Shown: positions 19,169-29,877 of the stretch, piece after piece | How the letters are laid out: every line of letters begins with the position of its first letter | Numbering within the stretch: the first letter of the stretch is position 1 | Origin: Papaver somniferum | Lineage: Eukaryota; Streptophyta; Magnoliopsida; Ranunculales; Papaveraceae | Direction: 5' to 3' | DNA length: 64,000 nt | Assembly: GCF_003573695.1 (NCBI RefSeq) | Contig: NW_020621936.1 | Coordinates: 9,238,001 to 9,302,000 of the forward strand | Notes under the pieces: generated by a model | What the model was told of the DNA's origin: nothing | The model's database searches: none | What the model saw: the letters and a program-made list of their open reading frames with translations, nothing else | Made by a program: the position numbers and the translations under genes

Positions 19169-21195
19169 TGATGAGTGCTAAAAAGTGCATATTTCTATAT
19201 ATTTTTCTTGGCATTTAACTCATCTTTTGTGCATTAATTCTACATTTTATCCCATATTCTGTATTTTCATTGTTTTCAAGAATAAATATTTTTATTAATT
19301 AATTTTGCATTTTTAGGTAATAAATAAAGTTTGGATGAATAGCGGTGCGAAAAGAGCAAAGGAACGGCAAAGACTCCCGCTAGGAGGAAGCGAAGAATGA
19401 TGTTTGCAAGAGCCGGATCAATTAGAAGTGGGCTTGAAGAGGAAGAATTGTTCTTAAAGAAGATATGGGCTTGGCATACCCAAGGCCCAAAACCCTCACT
19501 CAAACACATTTCCACTATCCAAGCCCGTCTCGGATTTCAGCCGTCAGATCGAAGCATTTCAGCATCCTACGGTCGCTCCATCATCGCACATCAAACTCTG
19601 AAGACCCCGCTTTACATCGCAACTCCCATCTCCATCTTGGGTCGTCCGTTTTGCTACATCCCTTCATCCGACGGTCGCTCCACGCTTACCTCTGTATCGC
19701 CGTTGGATCCACCTACCATCTTCCCATCCATCGCTCCTTGTCACAGATCATCAAACCTCGCTGAACCCGCCTAACACCCAAGTATCGAACACCTATACCC
19801 ATCGCCAAACACACCCTTCTCCCAAAACCATCGAATCCATCTTCTTCCCCTCTCCGTCTGCAGAACTCGTACGCCATCACCACCACCTGCTTCTTCTGCC
19901 ACCACCACATCCACCACCAAAGCCATCATGGCTCCTACCAACTAAACCCATCCCCTATATCACGTCCTATATCCCTCTCAGCGTCTAATTTCACCCATTT
20001 TCACACCTCTAATCCCTAGCTGTGGAGTTGGTGAAATAAGTTGATGAGATGGATGTAATTGAAGCATGGGAAGGAGCAGAAGACGTTGAGGAAGCATGGG
20101 TCGAGACTATTGGGAAGAAATCAGAGCAGTTAGGTGAGTAATTTCGATTCCTATTTCTCAACAGGAAACCCTAATTTTACAAATTAGGGATTCTTAGGAA
20201 TTGATGATTACAACTAGAAATAGAGGCATGTGTGAGTGTTATTGAGTAGATTCAGTGACATTAGGTAGGATTATTTTGATTTAATTTTGATTTTCACCAA
20301 ACCCTAATTTTGTAATTTGGGGGAAAACCCAAATTGGGTCTGTGGGTATAAATAGAAGGGACTGTTGTGTTGTGTAGGGTATGCCTGGATTAGCCAGAGC
20401 TTCACCCAAGAGGACTGGACTAGCCAGTTCCTCAACTGTTGGTTCATTTGTTTTGTAAATTTTCAGTCATGTTTTGTTTGAATTTGCTCTTATTATCATA
20501 TGTGATGAATGTTAATGTTGTTTATATGTTGAGCATGAGCTAAATTGTAGCAGCTGAGGTTTAGATGAAACCTCAGTGCACTGTCTGATAGTGGAATGCT
20601 AGGTTAGAGCCTTAGTGCATTGTTTTAATTGAGCAATGGGAGAAATTAGTGCTCATCTGTGTGCTTGTGATTGATTGTACTGTCAAAAGACAGTCAATGC
20701 TAGGAGCACATTAGTTGAGCAAGCTAATTCTCTTTTCATTCCATTTGTATGCTTAGGATCATAAGTTGACCTTAGCTGTCACTTAGTTCCATTAGGAATT
20801 CAACCTAGAATTACATTATCTGGATAGGTCACAAGGGTGGATTCAAGGCCTTAGCTTAACCCACATTTTGTTTTCACAGTCACTTGCAACTCCGAATCTG
20901 TTTTTCTTATTGCTTAGTTAAATTTTCCTTGCTGCTTTGTTTAGTTTTTGTGCAATTTACAGCTTGCTGTGCACTGAAATCAGTGCACAAACTCCCCCCT
21001 TCCCTTGGCTTACAGCCTTGGTTCTTAACTGTTCTGCCTTATTGCTTTGCCTTGCTCACTGCCTTGGCCTATCCCTCATTGTCACTGCCTTGCATATAGC
21101 TTAGCTAGGAAAACTTCATAACACCCCAAGTCCCTGTGGAATGACCCTGTTCTTGCACACAAGCTACAACTGACCCTGTGCACTTGCAGGTATCA
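19169..21195 (+). repeat. E2 3' LTR, 50 bp shorter than the 5' LTR
   Basis: Matches 12894-14920 with few differences (same length, 2027 bp) and ends GGTATCA. The terminal 50 bp of the 5' LTR are missing, yet TGTAT follows directly and matches the left duplication. Confidence 0.88.
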
Positions 21196-21200
21196 TGTAT

Positions 21201-21715
21201 GTTTTTTTGGATGGTCTTCGTCATGTATAATGGTTCAGCTTGAAACAAAAGGTGTCGTTACTGGTTGGAATCCTTGGATTAGAGGTGCATTTTTTGGAGG
21301 AAAAAAAGAAGACCAAGATAGGATTAATCGATTCAATCATCAAATTCATTTTGTTCTAAGCACAACTCCGATATGGATAGGTTTGTTTACTTCTATTGCT
21401 TGTTTTTCATTTTTTTGGCTGCATTTATGCCTGAAGAAGTTGTCTGGTGTTGAGATACTTGTAAGAGTCACATTGCATGCATGCTCTTATAGGATACTGT
21501 TATATATGCAATTATAGAATACAAGTTTGATGTATCCAAATATGTGTGTTAAGTGAAGGTCTCACTAAAATATAACTTTCAACTTTTTTTAACGTGTACA
21601 TAGTTGTACACATGTTGATTCTTAATGTGTACATAATTGTACACCTATTGATTTTTAATGTGCACATAGTTGTACACCTGTATTGAGCTATCATATGTAT
21701 CAATTTGGTTTGCAG
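21201..21715. other. Host segment after E2, no gene recognised
   Basis: It holds an open stretch from ATG 21230 to 21517 (about 95 codons, hydrophobic second half) that matches nothing I know, and palindrome array 3. Confidence 0.4.
21594..21677. repeat. Palindrome array 3 (33 bp period)
   Basis: Three copies of GTGTACATARTTGTACAC-type sequence start at 21594, 21627 and 21660; the third has GTGCAC for GTGTAC. Confidence 0.75.
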
Positions 21716-22616
21716 CATGTGACAGATTTATTGGGAAGGGAAACTATGATTCTTATTTCTGGTATGAATTTGATTTAGCTAATTATTTCACAATGTTGCT
21801 TGATTTATCTAGTAATATTAAGTGATATGCATGTAGTTATGTTTATGTTGTTATTATGAGATATATGTTCACCCAGGAATGTTAGAGCCTTGTTTCTATG
21901 CTTGTCTTTGCTTATCTCATGTGTTAAGACTTTTGATGTGGATGAGGATCAAATGATTGTTTAGGCATTAGATCATTAGTAAAATATATGTGTCTCAAAT
22001 TCTCAAACTTTTTCTTTCTCTCAATTGCAGGGGAAATGAAGATCAAAGATGATCAAGATGGGTCCTCGCCTCATGCTTCTACGCTTGTAACCCAAGATGT
22101 TGCAACATGATGATAGGTATTTGGTCTAATTATATGCTTGGTTCCGTATTTTGATTCTCACCTTAATGTTGGTCTCGGCTGATAATATGATTTTGTGCAT
22201 TAGGATATCTTAGCTGAAAAATTAGTCTCTATACATGTTTTGGAGGGGTGTACATATTGGTGCACTAGTGGAATTCCCAAGAAAAAGTACGTTTGTGTGT
22301 AGTTATGAATGATCGTCTTTATGCATGTATATATTGGTGCACCTGTGTATTTTTCATGAAAAAAGTAGGTTTGTGTGTGGTTATGAGTGATCGGTTTTGT
22401 GCATGTTTGGCAGAGGTGTACGTATTGGTGCACCTGTGTATTTTCCATGAAAAAATAGGTTTCTCGTGATTTATAGCGATTGTGAATGATCAGCTTTATG
22501 CATGTTTTGAAAGTTATGGTTTTTCTGTGGAATTGTATTGAACTCTAGTATGGTTGAATTTGGTTTGCAACATGTGACTGATTTATCAGGAAGGGAAACT
22601 TTGGTTCGTATTTGCT
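21716..22616 (+). pseudogene. RPS14: Ribosomal protein S14 fragments with a duplicated exon
   Basis: An exon at 21716-21761, between a GCAG acceptor and GTATGA donor, encodes HVTDLLGRETMILIS. A second exon at 22031-22110 after TTGCAG encodes GEMKIKDDQDGSSPHAS-TLVTQDVAT and then stops. These match the cytosolic 40S protein S14/uS11 segment HVTDLSGRET, GGMKVKADRDESSPYAA and AAQDVAQ. A second copy of the first exon lies at 22571-22616 (HVTDLSGRETLVRI, closer to the canonical protein), with its acceptor changed from GCAG to GCAA. The start, the C-terminal half and a correct order are missing, so this is a decayed or captured fragment. The retained splice sites mean it is not a retrocopy. Confidence 0.8.
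22248..22500. repeat. Tandem repeat of 77-91 bp
   Basis: Three units start with GTGTACATATTGGTGCAC-like sequence at 22248, 22325 and 22416. Each is followed by a CCATGAAAAAATAGGTTT-like segment and TGAATGATCGTCTTTATGCATG. The unit start resembles the palindrome of arrays 1-3. Confidence 0.7.
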
Positions 22617-23550
22617 GATATTAAGTTTGTGCAGTTAGGCCCAAATGGATTATGTCTCTTTAATTTAATAACTGCCTACCTTTTTATTTTCATCTTTTTC
22701 TTTGTTTTATTTCTTATGTGGTTGTTGGTGAAAGGTTATTACTTTTATATCAAGTTGTGGTTTCTTATGTTTATTGTTTTTTCCTGGATGCAGGTTAACT
22801 GCTAAACCATCCTATCCAAATCCTTCCATTATTCAGCGAGAGCTTGGCGTGTTCGATATTTTTGTCAGTATGTGCAGATTGGAGTGGCAGTCTGGCTATT
22901 ATGAATGTTGGATTTTCTGCATTTTTGCCAACGTGTACGTAGTTCTACACTAGTGTGAATTAAAAAAATTTAAAAAGTGAAAATTATATAGTCATATGGG
23001 TACTCTTTTTATAGATCTCGAAAAGAGCTTTCCGAATATACTAAGTTTGTAAATTTTGGACCAGCGGTTCGAAAGATAAATTGTTTTTTAATTACTTATA
23101 TAGAGTATTATTTAAAATTGCTGACATCATCATGAGTCATTTTGGACTAAAATGCAAATATATGGACTAGGATTATTAGTGTACTTTTCATATATTTGGA
23201 CTAATGTGTACCTAGTTGACTCAAGCTGGACTAAACCTTATTTTTGGACTGACTTTTGGACTAAACCGTATTTTTCCCATTTAACTGACAAAAAATCAAC
23301 AGTTCCATAGATATGCACTGCTTTTTTTTGTCTTTCCTGTACTTAACATAACTCAATTCGGCACATACAAAAAGGCCTCCACACATGAGATAATGTACTG
23401 TAGTCGGTCCTAGATAGTTATTCAGATAATGAAAGCTTCTGAAAAATGCAGCAGTTACATATATGAGGTAAAATACGAAAGGATGGCAAATACAAGCATA
23501 CATCACTAAAGCGTATATTTAGAAACAAAAATCAGTAGCTCATAAATCTC
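22617..23550. other. Host segment, no gene recognised
   Basis: AT-rich. From 23140 to 23270 it has about six GGACTAA/TGGACTAAACC repeats, and two further degenerate palindrome copies near 22933 and 23203. It separates the RPS14 fragments from the 3' end of CYP59. Confidence 0.4.
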
Positions 23551-26067
23551 CCCATTGTGTGGACTGTTTCAGTATCTACTATCCCTGTCCCTCTATCTGC
23601 CTCCCTCGCCATTATCATGTTTTCTATCATCTCTATCCTTCCTCCAGCCTCCTTCACTGTCTTTGTTGTTTACCTCGATCACTATCACTTCTCTTATCAC
23701 CTCCTACAGTCAATTCACTCTCTACGATCACTATCACTTCTCCTATTCTCCTTCTTTGTTAGTTCTTCTTCTTTACGATCTCTTTACTCACATGACTCCT
23801 CTCTCAGTTCTCCAATGATCGCGGTCACTTTCTCTGTTTCTCTTATCACTCTCGCTTCTCCTGTCTGCTTTATCAGTATTCCTGTAATCATTGTCACCAG
23901 TCAGTACTCCATCATTCTTAGAGTTCTTACACTCCTGGTCCTGTCCACTTCTCCCTTGTCTCGTACTCCTCATTCTCGAGTCTTCTGCTTCCACCATGCC
24001 TACTCCCTTGGGAGCTCTCATCCTCTCTATCTCTTCCTCTACTTCTATTATCATGGCTACTTTCATCACTTCTCGTGTCCCTACTGTCCTGCCCTTTATA
24101 TCTCAGGTCATTCTCACTTTCTATGTGAACCCTTCGTTTCTTTGGATCTTTATCCGAGACACGTTTTCCCCATCTCTTTTCGCATCCAGAACCATCAGTG
24201 GTCTCTCCATCGAATACCTTCTCATAACTGCAAGGGAGATTTTCATAATATTAGGGTTCTTAGGTAACGAAGTGAAATACTCTCCAAAGTTAAATTGTAG
24301 CTTATTAAGAAAGAGCTTACACACTTCTCATTTTCACCGTGCTGGGTATTCCCATCTTTTAGAACATACTTTAGATTTTCTGATTTAATAGTAAGGTCTC
24401 CAGTGCAATCTTTGGCCATGTGATCAAGGGAACCACATTTGAAACAACCTCTCCCTGTAGCAGAACACATTTATTGATACAATTAATAAATCTCTCATAC
24501 AAAACTAACTTTTGTGAATTTCTTTTAGGAATGTGCATTATTCAACGTACACAAGATATGATAGGAATGTTCCAGTGAGAATTAAAAGCCGGGGGCACAT
24601 GAGGCAAGCAATGAGTTAAAGATACCAACAGCGTTGAAGTGAAACACATGAAACAATTTAAACCCCAAATCATGATGATGGGAATCTAAATGTAAATAGA
24701 TTTTAAATGTCCATGTTTTCATCTGTATATACATCTTTAGAATGACTTACCTGTTTAGGTCATACCTTTACCAGTTAGATGCTCTTTACGCCTGTATTCA
24801 GACCACAGCTTAGATACACTCTGAATAAAGTCCACATGTATCCTCCGACCATCAATGGAAGCATTGTGCATCTGCATTAAAGTTTTGTAACACATGAGAG
24901 GTGGGACGCAGCCAGGAAAAACACACCATTATCAAAGCCAAAGATGGCAAAACATAGTTAAATTAACAGGAACAAAACACAAAAAGGATGAAGCAGCTCT
25001 TCAACATACATTCAAATAGGCTTCTTCACAGACCTCCTTTGTTTCAAATTCTAAATCATCAAGCAGATGAAATTGGTTAAACTTAATAGCAGTTGTGCAA
25101 TATAATAGAAGAAGTTACGAAATAAGAAATGATGGGATGTCCTTAGGATTTATCCATGTGGATGCTGAGCTCATTTGTTTATATGCAGCACGCATGAACT
25201 AGGAACACAATAAAGAAAGTTGATTAAGACTACTCACCGATAAAAGCATAGCCTAAGCTATCTCCAGTTTTAAAATTACGCATCACCTTTGTGCTGTAAA
25301 GTTAGAGCATTAAGTATAGGAACAAAGAATTCTTACTCAATGTGATAAAAATGTTCAAATTACGACATATGCCTCTGAGTACTCACAATATTACAGTTCC
25401 AGAGCCTGAAAAAATTGTTCTTAAATCTCTGTCCTGCATTAACAAGAAAAGAAAATATCAGGGAATCAGCTATGATATTGCAACTCTGAAAATATTTTCA
25501 AGCAATAAACGGGCAAGGAAAATTTCAGCCAAGTCATAACGAGGACTCACCTCAGTAATTGGATTAAGCTTGCAAATGAATAACCCGTTTTCTGGAGGTT
25601 TCAAATCAGCATCAGGAATGTCACCAATCTGTAAAATGCAAACATGGCATATGTAAACAACTATTTCATAGAATTGGATCAAATATCACAAATAAGAGAA
25701 ATAAATATGGATCGTACACTCTGAAGAACCACAGCACTGAAATGCGCCTCCTTTTGCCGAATAACCTCCTCAAGCTCTCCTGCACCCAGTTGTTCATCCA
25801 TAGGCACCCAATCATCTTCGAATCGCACCTCGCCATCAATCTAAATACGTCAGCAAAGAAAAGGAAGAGGGACATTAATAAGATGGAATCTGATTACTAA
25901 ATAGAGTTGAAACAAGAGCAAAACCCAGTCGTAGCATGTATACAAATTTTCAGAATAATGCTAAAAACGTAAATCCTAAGAAAATTTCATATTTGAATCG
26001 GTATCCAATCCACTTAGTAACCTACTGTTCGTGAGCAACCACCATACCACACACAGTATTCAGAAGT

Positions 26068-26190
26068 TCTATTATCTAGTTTGAGCTGCTATGTTCTGGG
26101 ATAGCCTTTTCTCAGCTTCCTTTGCTTGTTTCCTGATCTCATTATATATCTAGTTTGTTGATGTCTAAGACGACATTGAACTAGATAATT
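26068..26190. mobile_element. Small inverted-repeat insert at the CYP59 exon 6 donor
   Basis: About 120 bp bounded by ATTATCTAGTTT and GAACTAGATAAT, with a third AACTAGAT copy inside that can pair with the right end. It begins where exon 6 should end, replacing the splice donor. This is MITE-like in size, but I see no convincing target duplication, so it is only a candidate. Confidence 0.4.
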
Positions 26191-26911
26191 GATTTTCCTT
26201 CTGGAGAAGCATCGGGAATCAAACTGGCAAGCCCGGCAGGATCATCGAAGGGATCATCCAGAATATCAGTGCGCTTGATCCTGTTACATAACAACAAAGT
26301 GGGTAGAAATTCAAAAAACTAGAAGAAAAAAATACAAGACAAAACGTATACATTTGAGGCATGCCTGATGCTTGATTTTATTGAGTGAATATGCAGAGAA
26401 GACAAAAAAATAACCTGATATTCTTATATGGTCTTCCCTTCTCATCCAAATATGCTTCATTTATCCGGTTAGGGTCTCCAAACCTTCAGCAACCTCCCCA
26501 AAAACCTACTACAAAGAAAAGAAAAGGATTTTCCTTATATTCGCAAGAGTTAAGACGCGAACCTTGATGTAAAGGCTGAAAAATTGACAACTAACCGTGT
26601 GCTTTCCGTTGAGATAGTCCAAATCATCACGCAATGTGAAGTAGAACTGTATCAGAAAAAATAGACGCGCTGAAGCTTAACAAGTACGTAGCAAAGACAC
26701 AAATATCACAAGCAAATTAGAGTATATACTTTTTCCTTTACACTATTCAACCCAATCATCTAATGTAACACGATTTTGATAGTTACTTCATACCTGGGAA
26801 GCATTAAGATCATTTCCACCACTTGCCATAGCAATAGTTCCAGTTTTAGAATGCTTTAAATCTTGATGGATCTCATCTACGAAAAAACGGGCCTGGTCAC
26901 CATGAAGAAAC

Positions 26912-27319
26912 CTGGAAAAAAAACATAATATGAGAATTAGATATCCGAGACAACATATTCCCCAATCCTTGTGTACATATATTACTGCAATTCAGTTCAT
27001 CCAATAAGTTGCTAACAACATGATAAAACTAAGAAACCACGAAAAGCTAACAAATTTTTAAAACCTCGTCCCAACACAACCACATAACAGCAGTGATACT
27101 CATAGGCCATTTGCTCTAAAGATGTGAAATAGAGGCAATGATAGTCAATCTAATCCCTAGTTTGCCCAGGGGTGCTTGCTAGAACGAGCATTTTACAAGC
27201 AACAATTTTCGATTAGGTCAAGCTTTTAAGAATTGAAGATGTGACATTCAAATGCTAACGTAGGTTACTCGTATTGGGTATACGCTAATGAAACATAAAG
27301 GTGAACGAAATCTACTCGC
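26912..27319 (-). other. GC-AG intron of CYP59
   Basis: Intron 2 begins GCGAGT on the minus strand after TAC-AA (27320) and ends TTCCAG before 26911. Only the GC donor joins the exons as S-I-Y-K-F-L-H-G-D in frame. The nearest GT donor (GTAGAT, four bases on) gives a stop soon after the junction. Confidence 0.7.
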
Positions 27320-27656
27320 TTGTAGATAGAATCGCCGCCATCTCCCTTTCCCGTAGGATCCCCAGTCTGGGCAGTAAAATCTTTCCGAATGGTATGGAAA
27401 AGACATCCATATAAATATTTAATCCTGTACCCGACCAACATCAATAACAAATGGAGATATAATAGCCATTCAAATCCCCAAATTTAGCAAAGAACATCCA
27501 ATTTTACAAATCCTAAAAAAAGGAGAAAAAGCAAAAGGCAAAAGCTACAGAAATTTACTTGCTGAGTTTAAGAAAGTTGGTGGTGGCGAGTGGGCAACGA
27601 TCCGTGTGTAAATCAACAACAATATCCCCGAAACTGGTGGATATTAAGACCGACAT

Positions 27657-28160
27657 TGTCCCTCTATGGTGTCTCTTCTCAAACCCTAATAACATACATC
27701 AATAACTATAAAATGATTAGATGATAGAGTTGGGTTTTTGCAATAAACTCAAATTTAAGAATCAACGAAAACACAGTATACATTTATATTCAACCAAATA
27801 GTAACGCGAAAAGAGAGATATCGAAACCCTAAACCCACAAATTTTTCTTTTGTTTTTTTTGCAAAGTTAGAATCAGTTGTTGCTCAAATTTTCAAATACA
27901 TTACATATTAAGGTCGAGTAATAAAAGGGATAATACAATGTGGATGAACTCAGGTTGAGATTTACTGATGAAGAGAACAGCTCCAACTCTGAGCTTCGAA
28001 ACGAGAGTGAGGAGAAAGAGTAAGAGACCGTAAATGGGCAGTGATTGGTGTCCGAATCGGATTCTACGATACGCTTGGATACTTCCCAAAGGCTCATCAA
28101 AAATTTGTTAAATTTGGTCGGGTCACAGATTTGGGTAAATTAAAAAAACAAAAAAACCTA
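27657..28160. other. CYP59 upstream region
   Basis: Presumed 5' UTR and promoter of CYP59 (transcribed leftwards), with AAACCCTAA-type telo-box sequences near 27690 and 27825. No TATA box is obvious. It ends at the TTA duplication of the Harbinger-type element. Confidence 0.35.
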
Positions 28161-28324
28161 TTAGGCCTATTCCCATGCCAAAAAATAATTTGTTTGGCGT
28201 ACCAGGTGGCATGGCAAACCAGTGTTACTATGGGAAAACCTATAAACGATAGACATTCTAGCGAGCGATAGTAAAAATAACGCCAGCAATAAAGTCTTTA
28301 TCGCCAGCCATTTTGACTTTTGCG

Positions 28325-28355
28325 CCAACGGCTAGTTATTTATCGCTATAAATAT
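28325..28355 (+). promoter_or_regulatory. Left promoter block of the Harbinger-type element
   Basis: CCAACGGCTAGT (28325-28336), a 10-bp gap, then CTATAAATA (28347-28355), pointing right towards the ORF at 28463. The right end has the same block in opposite direction. Confidence 0.55.
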
Positions 28356-28462
28356 GCAACTTTCAAACTCAAAACTTACCCCAAATTTTTTACACAAAAA
28401 AATTTCTCTTTTACCCAATTTATTCTCTATTCTCAATCTAATTTATTTCTTCTATTTTCTCC

Positions 28463-28702
28463 ATGGCACGATTAACCCAACTTGATACGGCAACACAACT
28501 TGATTTTTTTGGAGTAGTGCTTGAAGGTGCCGTTGAGAATATATGTGATATGTTTAAAGAAATAAGTAAGAAACAAAGAAGTCTCCAAGTTTTGGATATC
28601 AACCAAGTCAAAACCGCAACCAAGAAAAGGCAAAGAAAGGTTGAAGGCAAGGAAAATCAAGGCAAAACTAATTTGAAGCCAAAGAAGAAGATAAACAAAT
28701 GA
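28463..28702 (+). CDS. Short basic ORF in the Harbinger-type element
   Basis: 79 codons from the first ATG downstream of the left TATA box (about 110 bp). The N-terminal half is predicted helical and acidic/hydrophobic, and the C-terminal half is Lys/Arg-rich (KKRQRKVEGKENQGK, KPKKKINK), suggesting a nuclear or nucleic-acid-binding tail. I recognise no family. It may be the relic of a longer element protein. It faces the Myb-like ORF convergently. Confidence 0.4.
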   Translation: MARLTQLDTATQLDFFGVVLEGAVENICDMFKEISKKQRSLQVLDINQVKTATKKRQRKVEGKENQGKTNLKPKKKINK

Positions 28703-29031
28703 GACTCCGTTCATGAGCGCATTGATTGGAAATTTGGTGAAATGAAGAAGATTAACAAGATGAAGAACATTGTACCAAAATTTTATTTTTAAAGTCTATA
28801 TTTCAAAATATTATTGTCTAGTTTTATATCTTGTAAAAAATGACTATTTAATGATTATATTGAAGTTTAATGAATTTGAGAATTAAAGCTTAATTCATTT
28901 CTTAACCCAATCTTACATTTTAATTAGAGATACATTTAAATAAATATTAAAACCTAATACTTAGATAATTTTCAACTGAAACTAATATTTAGACAACTTA
29001 AATATTAAAACCTAAGTGGACAATCGAGAAA

Positions 29032-29610
29032 TTAAAACATAAATATTGGACAATATTTGGGCAAATATTTTAAAATGTCGAAACAATTTTCAAGTCGGAA
29101 GTCTTTTTCGTAGATGCGATGATATTCCGCACGACACCTATGTTGAAGTTCCATCATAGTTGCACCATCCACACGACACCTTTGTTGAAATTCCATCATG
29201 GATTCACCATTCCTCAAATTTGGACCTTCTTGATGAAGTAAAGCAACAAATCTACTAACTACCTTATTGATTGTACTAAAGTGTTGATTCAATTCTGAAA
29301 CATCACGATTGTTGGGATTCATTGTTTCTTCTTGAAATTTCCCAAAAATCATTTGCCATAATGTTTCGTGATGTAAGGCATTTCCTAATACAATATACTC
29401 AATAGAAGAAACATAAGTCCTGTAAATGCATTCATCTTCCGCAACAGAGAATTTTGGTTTTCGCCTTATTTGACTTCTCCTATTTTGATTTCTAAATCTA
29501 ATTTGACTTCTCCTAAGTTTATTATCGACATAGGCACGATCAACAGCTCTTCGATTTACGACATCAATATGGTTTGCTACGAACTCAGCAATGCTCATAT
29601 TATCATCCAT
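29032..29610 (-). CDS. Myb/SANT-like protein of a PIF/Harbinger element
   Basis: 192 codons from ATG at 29610. After a basic N-terminus (residues 25-55, rich in RRSQIR) comes a trihelix-like region (about 56-130): SVAEDECIYRTYVSS, ETLWQMIFGKF, NPNNRDVSELNQHFSTINKVVSRF. The C-terminal motif YEKDFRLENCFDILKYLPKYC follows. This is the layout of the plant no-apical-meristem-associated/Myb-like proteins encoded by Harbinger ORF2, which help transposase bind the ends or enter the nucleus. A 42-bp in-frame tandem duplication (MMEFQQRCR / MMELQHRCR) is visible. The ORF is intact, but no transposase partner is present in the element. Confidence 0.72.
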   Translation of the reverse strand: MDDNMSIAEFVANHIDVVNRRAVDRAYVDNKLRRSQIRFRNQNRRSQIRRKPKFSVAEDECIYRTYVSSIEYIVLGNALHHETLWQMIFGKFQEETMNPNNRDVSELNQHFSTINKVVSRFVALLHQEGPNLRNGESMMEFQQRCRVDGATMMELQHRCRAEYHRIYEKDFRLENCFDILKYLPKYCPIFMF

Positions 29611-29847
29611 ACTCTCTGAGGAATTGGAATAGTGATGAAAAGAAATGTAGATATAGAAATTCTGGTGTGAGTTGAAATGAGACTGAAATTACGTGAAAAT
29701 AATTATAGATTAAGAAATCCTAGAGAAATTTAGAAATTCTGGTGTGAGTTGAAATGAGATTGAAATTACATGGAAATAATTATAGATTAAGAAATCCTAG
29801 AGAGATTTAGAAATTCTGGCTTGAGTTGAAATGAGATTGAAATTAGG

Positions 29848-29877
29848 TATTTATAGGAGGGAAATACTAGCCGTTGG
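29848..29877 (-). promoter_or_regulatory. Right promoter block of the Harbinger-type element
   Basis: On the minus strand CCAACGGCTAGT (29877-29866) is followed after 9 bp by CTATAAATA (29856-29848), about 240 bp upstream of the Myb-like ATG. It mirrors 28325-28355. Confidence 0.55.

Larger units (their letters stand above)
12894..21195 (+). mobile_element. E2: non-autonomous Athila-like LTR retrotransposon with short 3' LTR
   Basis: An 8302-bp element flanked by TGTAT duplications (12889-12893 and 21196-21200). Its 5' LTR is 2077 bp, but the 3' LTR is 2027 bp and ends at an internal TATCA. Inside are a tRNA-Asp-like primer site, a CTG-rich leader, an intact gag capsid ORF, an in-frame TAG, an intact acidic ORF and then the shared 3' non-coding part. 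There is no pol. The first 150 bp or so of its LTR and its 3' internal region are nearly identical to E1, while the rest of its LTR is unrelated by eye. Confidence 0.9.
23790..27656 (-). pseudogene. CYP59: CYP59: nuclear cyclophilin-RRM-zinc knuckle-RS protein, probably broken
   Basis: Fourteen exons read on the minus strand. From the 5' end they are 27656-27559, 27424-27320, 26911-26794, 26646-26596, 26505-26415, 26280 to about 26191, 25840-25718, 25628-25551, 25433-25387, 25293-25238, 25050-25010, 24871-24766, 24454-24325, and 24227 to 23937. Exons 1-6 encode the cyclophilin domain ([50 protein letters not shown]). Exons 8-12 encode the RRM ([21 protein letters not shown]), exon 13 the knuckle CFKCGSLDHMAKDC, and exon 14 an RS-rich tail. 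CYP59 binds RNA and the polymerase II C-terminal domain in the nucleus. Faults: exon 5 lacks one base (91 instead of 92) and hits TAA, exon 6 has no usable donor, and the RS tail shifts frame near 23940 (TAA at 23937-23939) while RS-like coding runs on to about 23790 in another frame. Substitutions at normally conserved positions (SGSGTV for SRFGTV) also suggest relaxed constraint. Confidence 0.88.

Noticed and set aside
21230..21517. 95-codon forward ORF starting at ATG just after E2
   Set aside because: Not recognised, no splice partners seen, and located in a segment of gene fragments. I do not claim it as a gene.
23555..24388. Forward ORFs of up to 236 codons
   Set aside because: They are the complement of the Arg/Ser/Asp-rich tail of CYP59, whose splice sites and homology are on the minus strand.
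26090..26160. Coding-like stretch on the minus strand (KQAKEAEKRL) within the CYP59 exon 6 insert
   Set aside because: It does not match CYP59, is about 20 codons, and lies between stops. Probably chance or a scrap of another gene.
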